This document shows positions 50,314 through 59,148 of a DNA stretch of 64,000 nucleotides, one piece after another. How positions within the stretch are numbered: position 1 is the stretch's first letter; every line of letters starts with the position of its first letter. A model generated the notes under the pieces. It saw nothing but the letters and a program-made list of their open reading frames with translations. It ran no database searches and had not been told where the DNA came from. Origin of the DNA: Marvinbryantia formatexigens DSM 14469 (lineage in GTDB: Bacteria > Bacillota > Clostridia > Lachnospirales > Lachnospiraceae). Both the position numbers and the translations under genes were made by a program. Location: positions 1,116,001 through 1,180,000 of the forward strand of contig NZ_CP102268.1 in assembly GCF_025148285.1 (NCBI RefSeq). Reading direction: 5' to 3'.

Positions 50314-52041
50314 TTATTTTCTCCCTTTACTTTTTTTCTGGATTGTTTTCATTTGGCTTTTTGTAATGAATTGAAAGTCTGTTTCAAAACCACATGCTTC
50401 GTGTAAGGCATCGGTTAGTTTGTCCCGTGTATAAAGTGGCATGAACCCCTGTTCCTGTACATCAGCAAAATTCATGGATTTCAGTTTGTCCAGGATTGTT
50501 TCACAGGTATAGGCATTTCCCAAACTTTTTTCAAGGTAACGGTATATGACTAATGCAAGAAAACAGATCAGGAAATGTGCTTTGATACGCACATCGTCAT
50601 GAAGAAATACAGGTCTTGCTTCAAAATCTGTTTTCATGATGCGGAAACATTCTTCGATTTCCCAACGGCCCTCGCTTACTTTTAAAATATCTTTTACGTC
50701 ATCATCTAACAAATCTGTAGTTACAGCGTACATTCCATCATAGAGCGCTTCGGTTTCTATTTTATCTGTATCCAGATAATTCTTGATTTTAGCAGCTTCT
50801 CCTTCTTCTGTAACTGCAATCTTACCTATAAATCGTGCGGGATCGTTCGGGTTTCTGCGTTCTTTTTTTACTTTCCCGGAATGGAGCATTTTTTCGGCAC
50901 GCTCTACCTGTGCGTCACGTATTGCTTTCTGATATTTTGCATATTTAGGAGAGTAAGTGACAATGAGACGCTGGTGCAGTGAATGAGGGGTATATGGTTC
51001 ATCCTTATAATACAGGCCGGCATCATCCTCTGTAAGTCTGGAAAGATCTGCCGGAGAATCATCGGAAACACGTTTAAAGCCAGTTTTGTCCAGTGCCCAT
51101 TTCCTGTCATCTTTATTCAGCTTTTTGATGGACTGGGTAACAATAAAAGCTCTCTGGCCTGCATGGTTTATTCTTTTAATGGCTTCTGAACCAAGTCCGG
51201 CATCACTGCAGTAAATAAATTTTGTACAACCAAAGTCCTGGAGGACTTTTTCTTCCAGAGGTTTTAGTGATGTTTGTTCATTCGCATTTCCGGGAAAAAG
51301 GGAAAAAGCAAGAGGAATTCCAGCTCCGTCCATAAACATCCCCATTTGAATGATTGGATTAGGCCGGTGTTCTTTTCCTTTCCCGTATTTTCTCTCCCCA
51401 TCTTCCTGCTCGATCTCAAAGAAATAGTTTGTACAGTCATAATAAAGTATCTTATCATCTCGTTTTCCGAGAAGATGACTGTTTTTATAAACTTCAGACT
51501 GGATGAAATCGCATTCATTTCCCAGGACATCAAGAGCCCGGTATATATCATGTAATTGATAAGAAGGTTTTTCCAGGAATTCAGAAGCTATCTTAAAAGA
51601 AGAACGCTTACTTGCTGGTTCCAGAACCCTGGCATAGATCAGATCGGAAAGGATGGCATTGATATCATACTTAAATTTATATTTATCTCTGAGCTTTCGG
51701 CAAGTCTTATCAAGCTGGATACGATAGTAAAAGGCTTGTGGAAAAAGATATCCTCCGCGGTAAAAGACCTGCTGACTATAATCCAGCTTCTGGTCAGAGT
51801 GAAAAGTTATCTGAACCGACTTGGCCTGCTGTTCTTCTTTGTATCTGAGTGTTTCCAGTCTGGCTTCCTCTCTGGCCCATTTCATGACATCATCGCGGGT
51901 AGGACCGTGTTCTGGAAGAAGTTCTTTCAAGGTTCCGAGTTTTCGAATAATAACAGAAGTGCTAACACCTTTGTTATTGACGTAACCTTTCGTAATATAA
52001 AATGATTCCGAATTTTTTGATTTTGATGTTGTAACTCTCAT
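50314..52041 (-). CDS. IS1634-family (DDE) transposase
   Basis: The 575-residue transposase has the DDE catalytic core: D in LYYDCTNYFFE, D in FIYCSDAGLGSEAI and E in GRWEIEECFRIMKTDFE. It is intact. The ATG at 52041 (MRVTTSKSK) has AGGAGGG upstream; the longer N-terminal frame is not needed. Confidence 0.92.
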   Translation of the reverse strand: MRVTTSKSKNSESFYITKGYVNNKGVSTSVIIRKLGTLKELLPEHGPTRDDVMKWAREEARLETLRYKEEQQAKSVQITFHSDQKLDYSQQVFYRGGYLFPQAFYYRIQLDKTCRKLRDKYKFKYDINAILSDLIYARVLEPASKRSSFKIASEFLEKPSYQLHDIYRALDVLGNECDFIQSEVYKNSHLLGKRDDKILYYDCTNYFFEIEQEDGERKYGKGKEHRPNPIIQMGMFMDGAGIPLAFSLFPGNANEQTSLKPLEEKVLQDFGCTKFIYCSDAGLGSEAIKRINHAGQRAFIVTQSIKKLNKDDRKWALDKTGFKRVSDDSPADLSRLTEDDAGLYYKDEPYTPHSLHQRLIVTYSPKYAKYQKAIRDAQVERAEKMLHSGKVKKERRNPNDPARFIGKIAVTEEGEAAKIKNYLDTDKIETEALYDGMYAVTTDLLDDDVKDILKVSEGRWEIEECFRIMKTDFEARPVFLHDDVRIKAHFLICFLALVIYRYLEKSLGNAYTCETILDKLKSMNFADVQEQGFMPLYTRDKLTDALHEACGFETDFQFITKSQMKTIQKKSKGRK

Positions 52042-52179
52042 ATAAAAACCCTCCTGGCCCTTATTATACAATACATTGCAATAAAATACAATATAATAAA
52101 ACAAAAAAGTTGACACAAAAAACGCAGGCTTTATGCGGCCTGCAGAGGATTTTTCGATTATTCAATTGTCAAACTCCCG

Positions 52180-52292
52180 AGCAACGCCGGATACGTGGCC
52201 GGAAGGGCATAGGAACTGGACTCTGGGAGACCTATCAGCATTTTTACAGATGGTAATCAATAATAGTAAAATTACTCTAATTTTGATATAAT
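52180..52292. repeat. right copy of the 113-bp target-site duplication
   Basis: Identical to 50106-50218. It restores the original region upstream of the excisionase gene, so the insertion probably kept its promoter. Confidence 0.9.
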
Positions 52293-52339
52293 AATAGACA
52301 GGTATTGAAGTTTTCATCCTGTCTATGGAAAGGAGGGGC

Positions 52340-52534
52340 ATGATTACTGTAACAAAAAACGATTTGATAAAACTCGGTTATGGGCCTTCCTTCGCTGCTG
52401 ACATCATTAAAGAAGCAAAAAAATTGATGATCGCAAAGGGCCATACCTATTATCAATCCAAAAAATTAGACAGGGTACCAAAAGAGGCGGTTGAAGAATT
52501 ATTAGGTATCACTTTGCCAGAAAATGAAACATAA
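52340..52534 (+). CDS. DUF3173 excisionase-type protein
   Basis: The 64-residue protein (LIKLGYGPSFAADIIKEAKKLM, LDRVPKEAVEELLG) matches the DUF3173 family encoded directly before ICE/IME tyrosine integrases; it likely acts as excisionase or integration regulator. The ATG at 52340 is chosen because AGGAGGGGC precedes it. It is followed by the integrase after 35 bases. Confidence 0.85.
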   Translation: MITVTKNDLIKLGYGPSFAADIIKEAKKLMIAKGHTYYQSKKLDRVPKEAVEELLGITLPENET

Positions 52535-52569
52535 TTGTACTTCTTGCGTTAATGTAAAGGAGTGAAAAT

Positions 52570-53754
52570 ATGGCAAAAGATCCAATCAAGAAAGCTGATA
52601 ACGGAACCTACTATTTTAGGGCTAATTTAGGGAAACATCCTGTTACCGGAAAACAGATTCAAAAATACCGCAGCAATTTTAAAACAAAAAAAGAAGCACG
52701 CGAAGCATATTCAAAATTAGTTCTTGCCTCAGCAGAGGAACTTACTGAAAAAAAAGAAACTGTATCCTTCCAGAATTTTATAGAGGAAATTTATCTTCCT
52801 TGGTATAAAACACAAGTAAAAGATAGTACCTACAAAAATCGGTACTCCACAATCCAGAAGCATTTTGCATATTTTTATAAAATGGACACTGACAAAATTG
52901 AGCCAATTCATGTGCAAAACTGGCAATTAAAGTTAGCAAAGAATTTTAGTCCAAATTATGTACGAATTGTTCAAGGAATGCTTTGCATTGCATTTGACAG
53001 GGCAATCATTTTAGGTCTGATTGATAAAAATCCCGCCCGAATGATTGGCAATGTAAAAAGTAAGAAACCCAAAGTAGACTTCTGGACTCTGGAAGAATTC
53101 CAAAAAGTAATTTCTTTGCTCTATAAGGGAGATTATTACGAGCATTATCTTTTTATCTCTTTCTGGTTATTATTTATGACTGGTATGAGAATTGGTGAGG
53201 CTGCAGCATTACAGTGGGATGATATTGATTTTGAAACAGGTATTCTCAGTATCAACAAAAGCCTGTACTATAAGTCAATGACAGAATATCATTTTACAGA
53301 GCCTAAAACACAGGCAGGTATCCGGGATATCGTTATAGATGAGGATACTATCAAAGAACTGAAAGAATGGAAAGAAGTCCAACAGAAAGTTCTTACAAAC
53401 TGTAATTTTGTAATGAGTTACAGCGGTATTCCCACCAGCAAGCATACCTTACCAAGAGCCCTGGAAAAGCTGGCAGAGCTTGCTGGCGTTCACCGCATCA
53501 AAATTCATGCCTTGCGGCATTCCCATGCATCCCTATTAATCAGCATGGGAGAAAACCCATTAATCATCAAAGACCGTTTAGGTCACGAAAAAATCCAAAC
53601 GACTTTGGGAACCTATGGGCATTTATATCCAAACAGCAACTTTGAAGTAGCAAAGAAGCTGACTGGAAAACTTACATATACGCCTGCGACAGAAAGTGTG
53701 GCTGATTATACAAGCAATCAGTTTACCGCACAGTATCATAAGCAGGTAAATTAA
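52570..53754 (+). CDS. int: tyrosine integrase of the element
   Basis: The 394-residue integrase has an N-terminal arm-binding domain (KKADNGTYYFRANL), a SAM-like core-binding part and the catalytic domain with Arg 207 (GMRIGEAA), His 313/Arg 316 (HALRHSH), His 339 (LGHEKIQTT) and Tyr 349 (TYGHLYP). All catalytic residues are present, so the element may still move. It lies at the right end next to the presumed attachment site. Confidence 0.95.
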   Translation: MAKDPIKKADNGTYYFRANLGKHPVTGKQIQKYRSNFKTKKEAREAYSKLVLASAEELTEKKETVSFQNFIEEIYLPWYKTQVKDSTYKNRYSTIQKHFAYFYKMDTDKIEPIHVQNWQLKLAKNFSPNYVRIVQGMLCIAFDRAIILGLIDKNPARMIGNVKSKKPKVDFWTLEEFQKVISLLYKGDYYEHYLFISFWLLFMTGMRIGEAAALQWDDIDFETGILSINKSLYYKSMTEYHFTEPKTQAGIRDIVIDEDTIKELKEWKEVQQKVLTNCNFVMSYSGIPTSKHTLPRALEKLAELAGVHRIKIHALRHSHASLLISMGENPLIIKDRLGHEKIQTTLGTYGHLYPNSNFEVAKKLTGKLTYTPATESVADYTSNQFTAQYHKQVN

Positions 53755-54059
53755 AAATGCAATGAAAATGCAATTTTCAAAGGTCGAAGCCCGGAAGCCC
53801 CGTAAAATAAGGCTTTCTGGCCCACCGCCTACTATTCAAACTCGACAAATACTAATCAATTTTGTTTAATGATTATTCTCTGCCGTGTTCGTAGTTCTTT
53901 TGATTATTTGATGTATCCATATTATCCTGCCTATATGAGCTAATGTTATCATTTTGTTATCGGCATTGATAACACTCGCTCTGCAACTGCGGATAATAGC
54001 AATATGTTCCGACTCAAATTATAAGCGATTTTGCTTAGAAAATCAAGATGTCTGAACAA
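53755..54059. other. region after int, likely holds the right attachment site
   Basis: About 305 bases without genes. The first ~90 bases after the integrase stop include CGAAGCCCGGAAGCCCC and CTACTATTCAAACTCGAC, typical of an attachment site next to int. I could not find a matching direct repeat on the left end, so the core is undefined. Confidence 0.5.
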
Positions 54060-54239
54060 TTATCCATCCACTTTTTTGCATACGGATACGGTCATATCCC
54101 TCACATTGATTAAAGTTTCGTGCTTACACTTAGGACAATAGAGCGGAAAATTTTTAATGACCGTATCTTTTCTAATTTTATCACGAGTTTTATTGCCGCA
54201 AACGGGGCATTTTACCCATTCTGTTTTTTCCTTTTCCAC
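54060..54239 (-). CDS. cysteine-rich KTR-domain protein
   Basis: The 59-residue protein has two CPxC/CPKC-type pairs (CPVCGNKTRDK and CPKCKHETLIN) and the Lys-Thr-Arg motif, matching the cysteine-rich KTR family often found on antibiotic-resistance or Tn916-like elements. It starts with GTG at 54239, 2 bases before the thioredoxin stop. Function unknown. Confidence 0.82.
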   Translation of the reverse strand: MEKEKTEWVKCPVCGNKTRDKIRKDTVIKNFPLYCPKCKHETLINVRDMTVSVCKKVDG

Positions 54240-54241
54240 TT

Positions 54242-54619
54242 TTAAAACCCTAACTTTCGCAATAAAGCCACGACTTCGTTTGCTTTTAGCACTTTGCCCA
54301 TAGCAACAACCTTTTCATTGACTACAATGGCGGGCATACTCATTACGCCGTATTCCATTACCTTTTGCATATCTGTAATGTATTCCACCTCTACGGAAAG
54401 CCCCATATCCTTTATTGCCTGTTTAGCGTTTTCATACTGTTCGTGGCAGGATTTACAGCCTGCACCCAATACCTTAATACAGCAAATTCCGTCCTTTGCT
54501 TCAGAACAACAGTCCTTTGTGATTTCTTCTGCCTCACTTGTCGGGCAACCACAACCACAAGCACAAGCAGGTGCTTTCTTTTCTTCTTCTTTTTTCTTTC
54601 CGAAATTAAACAATGCCAT
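54242..54619 (-). CDS. thioredoxin-family protein with Cys-rich N-terminal extension
   Basis: The 125-residue protein has a C-terminal redox-active-disulfide thioredoxin fold (AGCKSCHEQYENAKQAIKD with C-K-S-C, and MSMPAIVVNEKVV). Before it lies a Cys-rich extension (CACGCGCP, DCCSEAKDGICC). AGGAGG precedes the ATG. It is coupled to the permease/ArsR operon, where such proteins may handle metal or metalloid transfer. Confidence 0.85.
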   Translation of the reverse strand: MALFNFGKKKEEEKKAPACACGCGCPTSEAEEITKDCCSEAKDGICCIKVLGAGCKSCHEQYENAKQAIKDMGLSVEVEYITDMQKVMEYGVMSMPAIVVNEKVVAMGKVLKANEVVALLRKLGF

Positions 54620-54637
54620 AGTGATAACCTCCTAAAA

Positions 54638-55651
54638 TTAAACAATTAAATATTGTATTGCGTTGAAGAAATAACCTACAACGATAATACCGACTGTGCA
54701 TATTGCAATGAAAATGCCGAGCAGCTTTGGCTTAACCGCTTTGCGAAGCATAATCATTGATGGAAGAGAAAGGGTAGTTACGCCCATCATAAAGGAAAGG
54801 ACAACACCGAGCAAAGCGCCCTTTGCAAGTAAGGCTTCTGCAATCGGGATTGTGCCGAAAATATCCGCATACATTGGAACGCCTGCGATAGTAGCAAGCA
54901 CAACGCCAAACGGGTTGTTATCCCCAAGTACCTTGACAATGAGATCTTCGGGTATCCAGTTGTGAATAATTGCGCCGATACCGACACCGATTAACACATA
55001 AGGTGCAACCTTTTTAGCTGTTGAAACGACCTGTTCCCAAGCATATTTCATACGGTCTTTGAAATGCAGTTCTTCCTGCGGAACATCAATAGCGTGACCG
55101 TTTCGGATATATTCTTCCACTTGATTTTCAAGGTGCAGTTTTTCAATCAACGTACCGCCGACAACAGCAATTACCAAACCGAGAACAACATACAAAACGG
55201 CAACTTTCCAACCGAATATACTCATCAGTAAAACAAGACTACCGAGGTCAACCATTGGCGAAGAAATCAAAAAGGAAAATGTAACGCCAAGCGGCAAACC
55301 CGCACTAGTAAATCCGATAAACAGCGGAATAGAGGAACACGAACAAAACGGCGTTACCGTACCGAGTAATGCGGCAATGATATTTGCCCATATCCCGTGA
55401 AACCTGCCAAGTATCTTTTTTGTTCTTTCGGGTGGAAAATAGCTTTGAATATACGAAATAATCAAAATCAACACACCGAGTAGTACCATAATTTTTATAG
55501 TATCGTAAATAAAGAACTGAATGCTGCCGCCTACTCTGCTTGTAGTATCTAAACCGCAGGCATTCAATATAGTTGATATGAGCCTACTCAGCCAACCCAT
55601 ACCGAGGACTTCATTTTGAAAAAAGTCCCAACCAATTTTTAATGCTCCCAT
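54638..55651 (-). CDS. permease of the YraQ/ArsP type
   Basis: The 337-residue membrane protein has about 8 helices and the family motif TPFCSCSSIPLFIGFTSAGLPLG plus CC-like IISSPMVDLGSL. ArsP homologues export organoarsenicals; other family members have unknown substrates. Here it is next to an ArsR regulator and a Cys-rich thioredoxin, so a metal or metalloid efflux role is probable. Confidence 0.85.
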   Translation of the reverse strand: MGALKIGWDFFQNEVLGMGWLSRLISTILNACGLDTTSRVGGSIQFFIYDTIKIMVLLGVLILIISYIQSYFPPERTKKILGRFHGIWANIIAALLGTVTPFCSCSSIPLFIGFTSAGLPLGVTFSFLISSPMVDLGSLVLLMSIFGWKVAVLYVVLGLVIAVVGGTLIEKLHLENQVEEYIRNGHAIDVPQEELHFKDRMKYAWEQVVSTAKKVAPYVLIGVGIGAIIHNWIPEDLIVKVLGDNNPFGVVLATIAGVPMYADIFGTIPIAEALLAKGALLGVVLSFMMGVTTLSLPSMIMLRKAVKPKLLGIFIAICTVGIIVVGYFFNAIQYLIV

Positions 55652-55739
55652 AAAAAGCTCCTTTCATATAGTTATATTGAAATGTGTCTATATATTGGCG
55701 ATTTTATAAGCCGTGCGGAAAAGTAATCTATAAACTTAC

Positions 55740-56048
55740 TCACTTTTCACAGCACGACTTGTTTTTGTATTCAACATCAAGAGTTGTCAACTGCTCCAAA
55801 CATACCTTTGCCTGCTTCACACCTTTTTCTGAAATGGAATAGTGCGTCCATTTTCCCTCTTTGCGACCAACGACAATTTCAGCGTCACAAAGTATTTTCA
55901 TATGATGAGAAAGCGTGGGCTGTGTCACATTGATTTCTTCCAACAGCTTACAGGCACATTTTTCGCCCGAACGCAGTAGCTTTATAATTCTAATACGGTT
56001 TTCATCACAAAATGCTTTGAAGATTGCCGCAGTTCTTCTTTCGTCCAT
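55740..56048 (-). CDS. ArsR-family metal-responsive repressor
   Basis: The 102-residue winged-HTH protein has CDENRIRIIKLLRSGEKCACKLLEEINVTQPTLSHHMKIL, including the CxC pair used by ArsR proteins to bind metal(loid)s. The first gene of its operon; a palindromic operator overlaps the promoter/RBS. Confidence 0.92.
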   Translation of the reverse strand: MDERRTAAIFKAFCDENRIRIIKLLRSGEKCACKLLEEINVTQPTLSHHMKILCDAEIVVGRKEGKWTHYSISEKGVKQAKVCLEQLTTLDVEYKNKSCCEK

Positions 56049-56065
56049 CTCTCAAAATCACCTCC

Positions 56066-56083
56066 CATAGATAATTGTCTATG
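56066..56083. promoter_or_regulatory. ArsR operator palindrome
   Basis: CATAGATAATTGTCTATG, near-perfect inverted repeat between the promoter and ArsR start. A second partial match lies at 56100-56120. Confidence 0.75.
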
Positions 56084-56087
56084 TGTA

Positions 56088-56116
56088 ATTATATGCGTCA
56101 CATAGAAAATTGTCAA
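56088..56116 (-). promoter_or_regulatory. sigma-A promoter of the arsR operon
   Basis: Perfect TTGACA (56116-56111), 17-base spacer and perfect TATAAT (56093-56088) on the minus strand, overlapped by the ArsR operator. Confidence 0.88.
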
Positions 56117-56140
56117 TATGTATTTTGAAATTTTTTTGAA

Positions 56141-56176
56141 AAAAGCGGCGGCAGAGATTTCACTCCCTGCCGCTTT
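56141..56176 (-). terminator. terminator after tnpV
   Basis: GCGGCAG / CTGCCGC arms with CTTTTTTC after on the minus strand, before the arsR promoter. Confidence 0.8.
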
Positions 56177-56181
56177 GCCAG

Positions 56182-56559
56182 TTAAGCATAGATTAAATTT
56201 GTATAAACAATTTCCATTGCTCTATTACGAATATTATTTATTTTTTGTACCCACAGCATTTGATTTTCAGCCTTGAGCGTCTCGGTCACATCCTCATGCT
56301 CTGCCATCTGTCTTACCATCCGAGAAAACCATTCTTCTGCTTGTTCGTCAATATCGGCAAGATAGCTGTTCAACTTGCCGCTTGTGAGCAGAGTAGTATA
56401 GGTTGCTTTTTTATGCTCTTGCAAGTAGCGTTTGTGCCGCTGTCCCCATACGCCGATTGGATGATTTTCTTTATCGGCTGGTAGACTAAGGCAAGGGATA
56501 AAATAATCCCCTTGCCGTACATAAGTGCCGCCCATTTCTTCAAAAATTGTCTTTGCCAT
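56182..56559 (-). CDS. tnpV: TnpV transposon-encoded protein
   Basis: The 125-residue protein matches TnpV (GGTYVRQGDYFIPCLSLP, HRKYLKEH-like HKRYLQEHKKATYTTLLTSGKL), a family of Tn4451-like and related elements. Role in movement not established. It lies 9 bases after mobV. Confidence 0.9.
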   Translation of the reverse strand: MAKTIFEEMGGTYVRQGDYFIPCLSLPADKENHPIGVWGQRHKRYLQEHKKATYTTLLTSGKLNSYLADIDEQAEEWFSRMVRQMAEHEDVTETLKAENQMLWVQKINNIRNRAMEIVYTNLIYA

Positions 56560-56568
56560 TGTCTGTTC

Positions 56569-57738
56569 CTACCTTTCGTATTGATTATTTCTAAAGCGTG
56601 TGCCACGCTGTTTAGACTGCCTTGCCTGTTCTAACAGGCTGTCAATCTGCTTACTACCGAACACCTTTCGCAGCAACGTATAGTCCTTAATTTCTTCCCT
56701 CAATCGGTTATTATCGGAGGTCAACTGTTTATTGTGATTTTTAAGTTTTTCATTGCTACGGTACAGACTGGCGTTTGTCTGATTGAGCCTTTGGTAATCA
56801 TCAATCGCTTGAAAGCACCGCACCATAAGCGTTTTAATAAGAGATTTCAGCCGCTTAATTAGCGGCTCGACCACTTTGCTCTTATAACTTTTGGCAGTCA
56901 TAAAACCTTGTGGTTCGGGTAACTGATATTCGGGAGCATTCTCCAGTGCGCTCTGCATTTGCGAAAGTGAATCCGTACCCTTATCAAAATTTTGAATACG
57001 CTTTGAAAGCGTTTCAAACTCTGTCTGCTTGTCTATGATTTTGCTTTCCAGTTGTTCAATTTCTTCTGCCCGCTCCTGCTTTTTATAGTCCAAAACAGAG
57101 AGATGTTTTTCGTGTGTGCCTTTCTGCTCCCACTCAATTCCGTACCGTTCCATAACGGCGGCAAGCCGTTCTTTTTCGGAAAGTACCCATTGCGACCATT
57201 CCGTATCGCCACGAGAGCCGCCCTTAAATCCCTGTGCGGCTAACGCTTGTTTGAGTGATACTCTCGTATCAAGTCCACGCTTGCTGCCTGTTGTAAACGG
57301 CACAAAATCAATGTGGAGGTGGGGCGTTGCTTCGTCTAAATGCAGATGAGCCGAGAATACTCTAAGCTGCGGATTTCTCTCTTGAAAACCACGATAATAC
57401 TCATCTAAGACCTGCCTTGCAAGCTGTCCGTTCTCACTTTCTGCACTCATATTTTCCTTATCGCCAATCTGCAAAATCAATTCGTGGAATGGTTTTTCCT
57501 GCTTGGAACTGCGGATTTTTTCATAATAGTTTGCTATCTTTCGGTCTGTTCTTGTCTGTTTAGCGTTGTATCTTTCGAGTGCTTCATCGAACAATTCGTG
57601 ATAGACTTTTTTAATACTCTCATTACAGTAATCTATGTTGAGGTGGGAACGGTCAGCGTCAACATTCTCCGCTTTGAATTTACGGCTGTTGTGATTGACC
57701 GAGCCTTTCCCGACCATTGCGCTTATCGTTCTTTGCAT
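56569..57738 (-). CDS. mobV: MobV-family relaxase (plasmid recombination enzyme)
   Basis: MobV nicks oriT and leads DNA transfer with help from a conjugative partner. The 389-residue protein has the first motif around NHNSRKF and the metal-binding HLHLDEATPHLHIDFVP. The C-terminal half is coiled coil. It is preceded by an untranslated stretch with several inverted repeats, the likely oriT. Confidence 0.92.
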   Translation of the reverse strand: MQRTISAMVGKGSVNHNSRKFKAENVDADRSHLNIDYCNESIKKVYHELFDEALERYNAKQTRTDRKIANYYEKIRSSKQEKPFHELILQIGDKENMSAESENGQLARQVLDEYYRGFQERNPQLRVFSAHLHLDEATPHLHIDFVPFTTGSKRGLDTRVSLKQALAAQGFKGGSRGDTEWSQWVLSEKERLAAVMERYGIEWEQKGTHEKHLSVLDYKKQERAEEIEQLESKIIDKQTEFETLSKRIQNFDKGTDSLSQMQSALENAPEYQLPEPQGFMTAKSYKSKVVEPLIKRLKSLIKTLMVRCFQAIDDYQRLNQTNASLYRSNEKLKNHNKQLTSDNNRLREEIKDYTLLRKVFGSKQIDSLLEQARQSKQRGTRFRNNQYER

Positions 57739-58005
57739 AAATCGTTTCCTCTCCTTTCTGCGCCGTTAGGCGCAAGCCTTTGTTACTTTCTGCGAAAGTA
57801 ACGCAAAAGCACTTTTGTCAGCTCCGCCAACAAAAATGCAACCTGCAAGCAGGTTTTGCGCTCTCCGAGGGGCAAAGAGCCGCCTTTGAAAAGGCGCTCT
57901 CTGCACTCTCCGCCAAACTTTAATCGGTGTCAATGTGTGACGATGGTGACAATGTTTGAGATACCAGTACCACTCTCAAAACATTGTCACCTTTGACACC
58001 GTTTG
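57739..58005. other. probable oriT region upstream of mobV
   Basis: A 267-base non-coding stretch, rich in inverted repeats: TGCGCC/GGCGCA, GTTACTTTC/GAAAGTAAC, CTTTGAAAAGGCG, and TGACAATGTTTGAGA/TCTCAAAACATTGTCA. MobV oriTs are such repeats next to the relaxase gene; nick site not identified. Confidence 0.6.
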
Positions 58006-59148
58006 TCACGCCACCCCATCGGTTTCTTTCCAAAGTGAAACCTTTCTGCCATCGTGCGTGCGGCTGTTCTGATAGCGAATACCATAATCACGAAACAGCC
58101 TGCTTGCGTTGATACTAAGCCTAAGTGAAAGCACATTCGGTTTTATATCCACGCCGAGCCTTTCGCAAAGTTCTGAAGCTGTTCCCTCCCATCTGTTACT
58201 TTCCGAAAAAAGAATAGCTGCAATTTTTTCAAGCAAAGGCTCAGGCGGCTCTTTCCACAGCTCCGTTTCCGATTTTTCAAAGTTCCACACCAAACGCTTG
58301 CTATCTCTCACAAGATGAATTTTCATATCCTGCTGATCCCTGCCTGCCACATCAAGCGTGGCATTATTAGAAGTTCTCTTTTCCTTGCTGAGAACAAATG
58401 CTCCATCTGCCGCACCCATCAATCCGTTTGTTCCCGAAATCATATCAAAAATATCTTCCGCTTTCTGCTTTCGGGTGTGATGAACGATGAGCATTGTAAC
58501 TTTATAACTGTCTGCCAACGCTTTGAGCCTTGCCACAATGTCATAGTCGCTTGCGTAGCTGTAATCTGCCCCGCCAGCTTCACGGACACGCTTTAAGGTG
58601 TCTATGATTATTAAACCCGTGTCGGAGTGTTCCTGCATAAATTCTCTGATTTGTTCTTCCAAACCACCATTAACCGTTTTACACTCCGTTGCAAAATATA
58701 GATTGCCTGTTTCTTCTGCACCGAACATCTGAAACAATCGTTTCTGCAAGCGTGGGTAATCATCTTCAAGAGCAAAGTAAAGCACCGTTGCTTTTCGCAC
58801 CTTATAATCCCACAGCGGCGTTCCTGTGCTGATATGGTAAGCAAGCTGCGCCATCATAAAACTTTTCCCTACCTTAGGGGAGCCTACAAAAAGGTAAGTT
58901 CCCCTTTGGAGCAGACCGTCAATCAGCGGCGTCTGTATATCAAATACGGTATCATACAAAGCCGCCATTGATACCGTTTTGAGATACGAGGGGGATAACT
59001 GCCGCAGCATTTCCCTCTGCATTTCTTCAAAACTCTTGATATTTTCATCGCAGTCGGCTATACTATGTTCAGTACATTTAGGAAACGGCTGCTCCGTATC
59101 TGTTGCCGCAGATACATTTGGAGTAGTCATTTCTTTTTTATTCTCCAT
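58006..59148 (-). CDS. RepA-like AAA ATPase (replicative helicase type)
   Basis: The 380-residue protein has a RecA-fold AAA_25 ATPase with Walker A GSPKVGKSFMMAQL, DDYPRLQKRL and Walker B IIIDTLKRV. It resembles RSF1010 RepA helicases and mobile-element ATPases. Overlaps MobC gene by 11 bases. It may unwind the element for transfer replication. Confidence 0.85.
   Translation of the reverse strand: MENKKEMTTPNVSAATDTEQPFPKCTEHSIADCDENIKSFEEMQREMLRQLSPSYLKTVSMAALYDTVFDIQTPLIDGLLQRGTYLFVGSPKVGKSFMMAQLAYHISTGTPLWDYKVRKATVLYFALEDDYPRLQKRLFQMFGAEETGNLYFATECKTVNGGLEEQIREFMQEHSDTGLIIIDTLKRVREAGGADYSYASDYDIVARLKALADSYKVTMLIVHHTRKQKAEDIFDMISGTNGLMGAADGAFVLSKEKRTSNNATLDVAGRDQQDMKIHLVRDSKRLVWNFEKSETELWKEPPEPLLEKIAAILFSESNRWEGTASELCERLGVDIKPNVLSLRLSINASRLFRDYGIRYQNSRTHDGRKVSLWKETDGVA

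Larger units (their letters stand above)
50219..52179 (-). mobile_element. IS1634-family insertion sequence, 1961 bp
   Basis: One transposase gene on the minus strand. The ends carry short inverted repeats sharing TTTGACA and TTGA (left CCCATCTTTGACAGTTGA, right complement CGGGAGTTTGACAATTGA). The element lies between identical 113-bp repeats. IS1634 of Mycoplasma mycoides is known for unusually long, variable target duplications (17-478 bp); this element fits that behaviour. The exact outer base could be off by one or two. Confidence 0.85.

Noticed and set aside
50106..52292. The 113-bp repeats as attachment sites of an integrated element
   Set aside because: They end exactly at the IS inverted repeats and enclose only the transposase, so they are target duplications.
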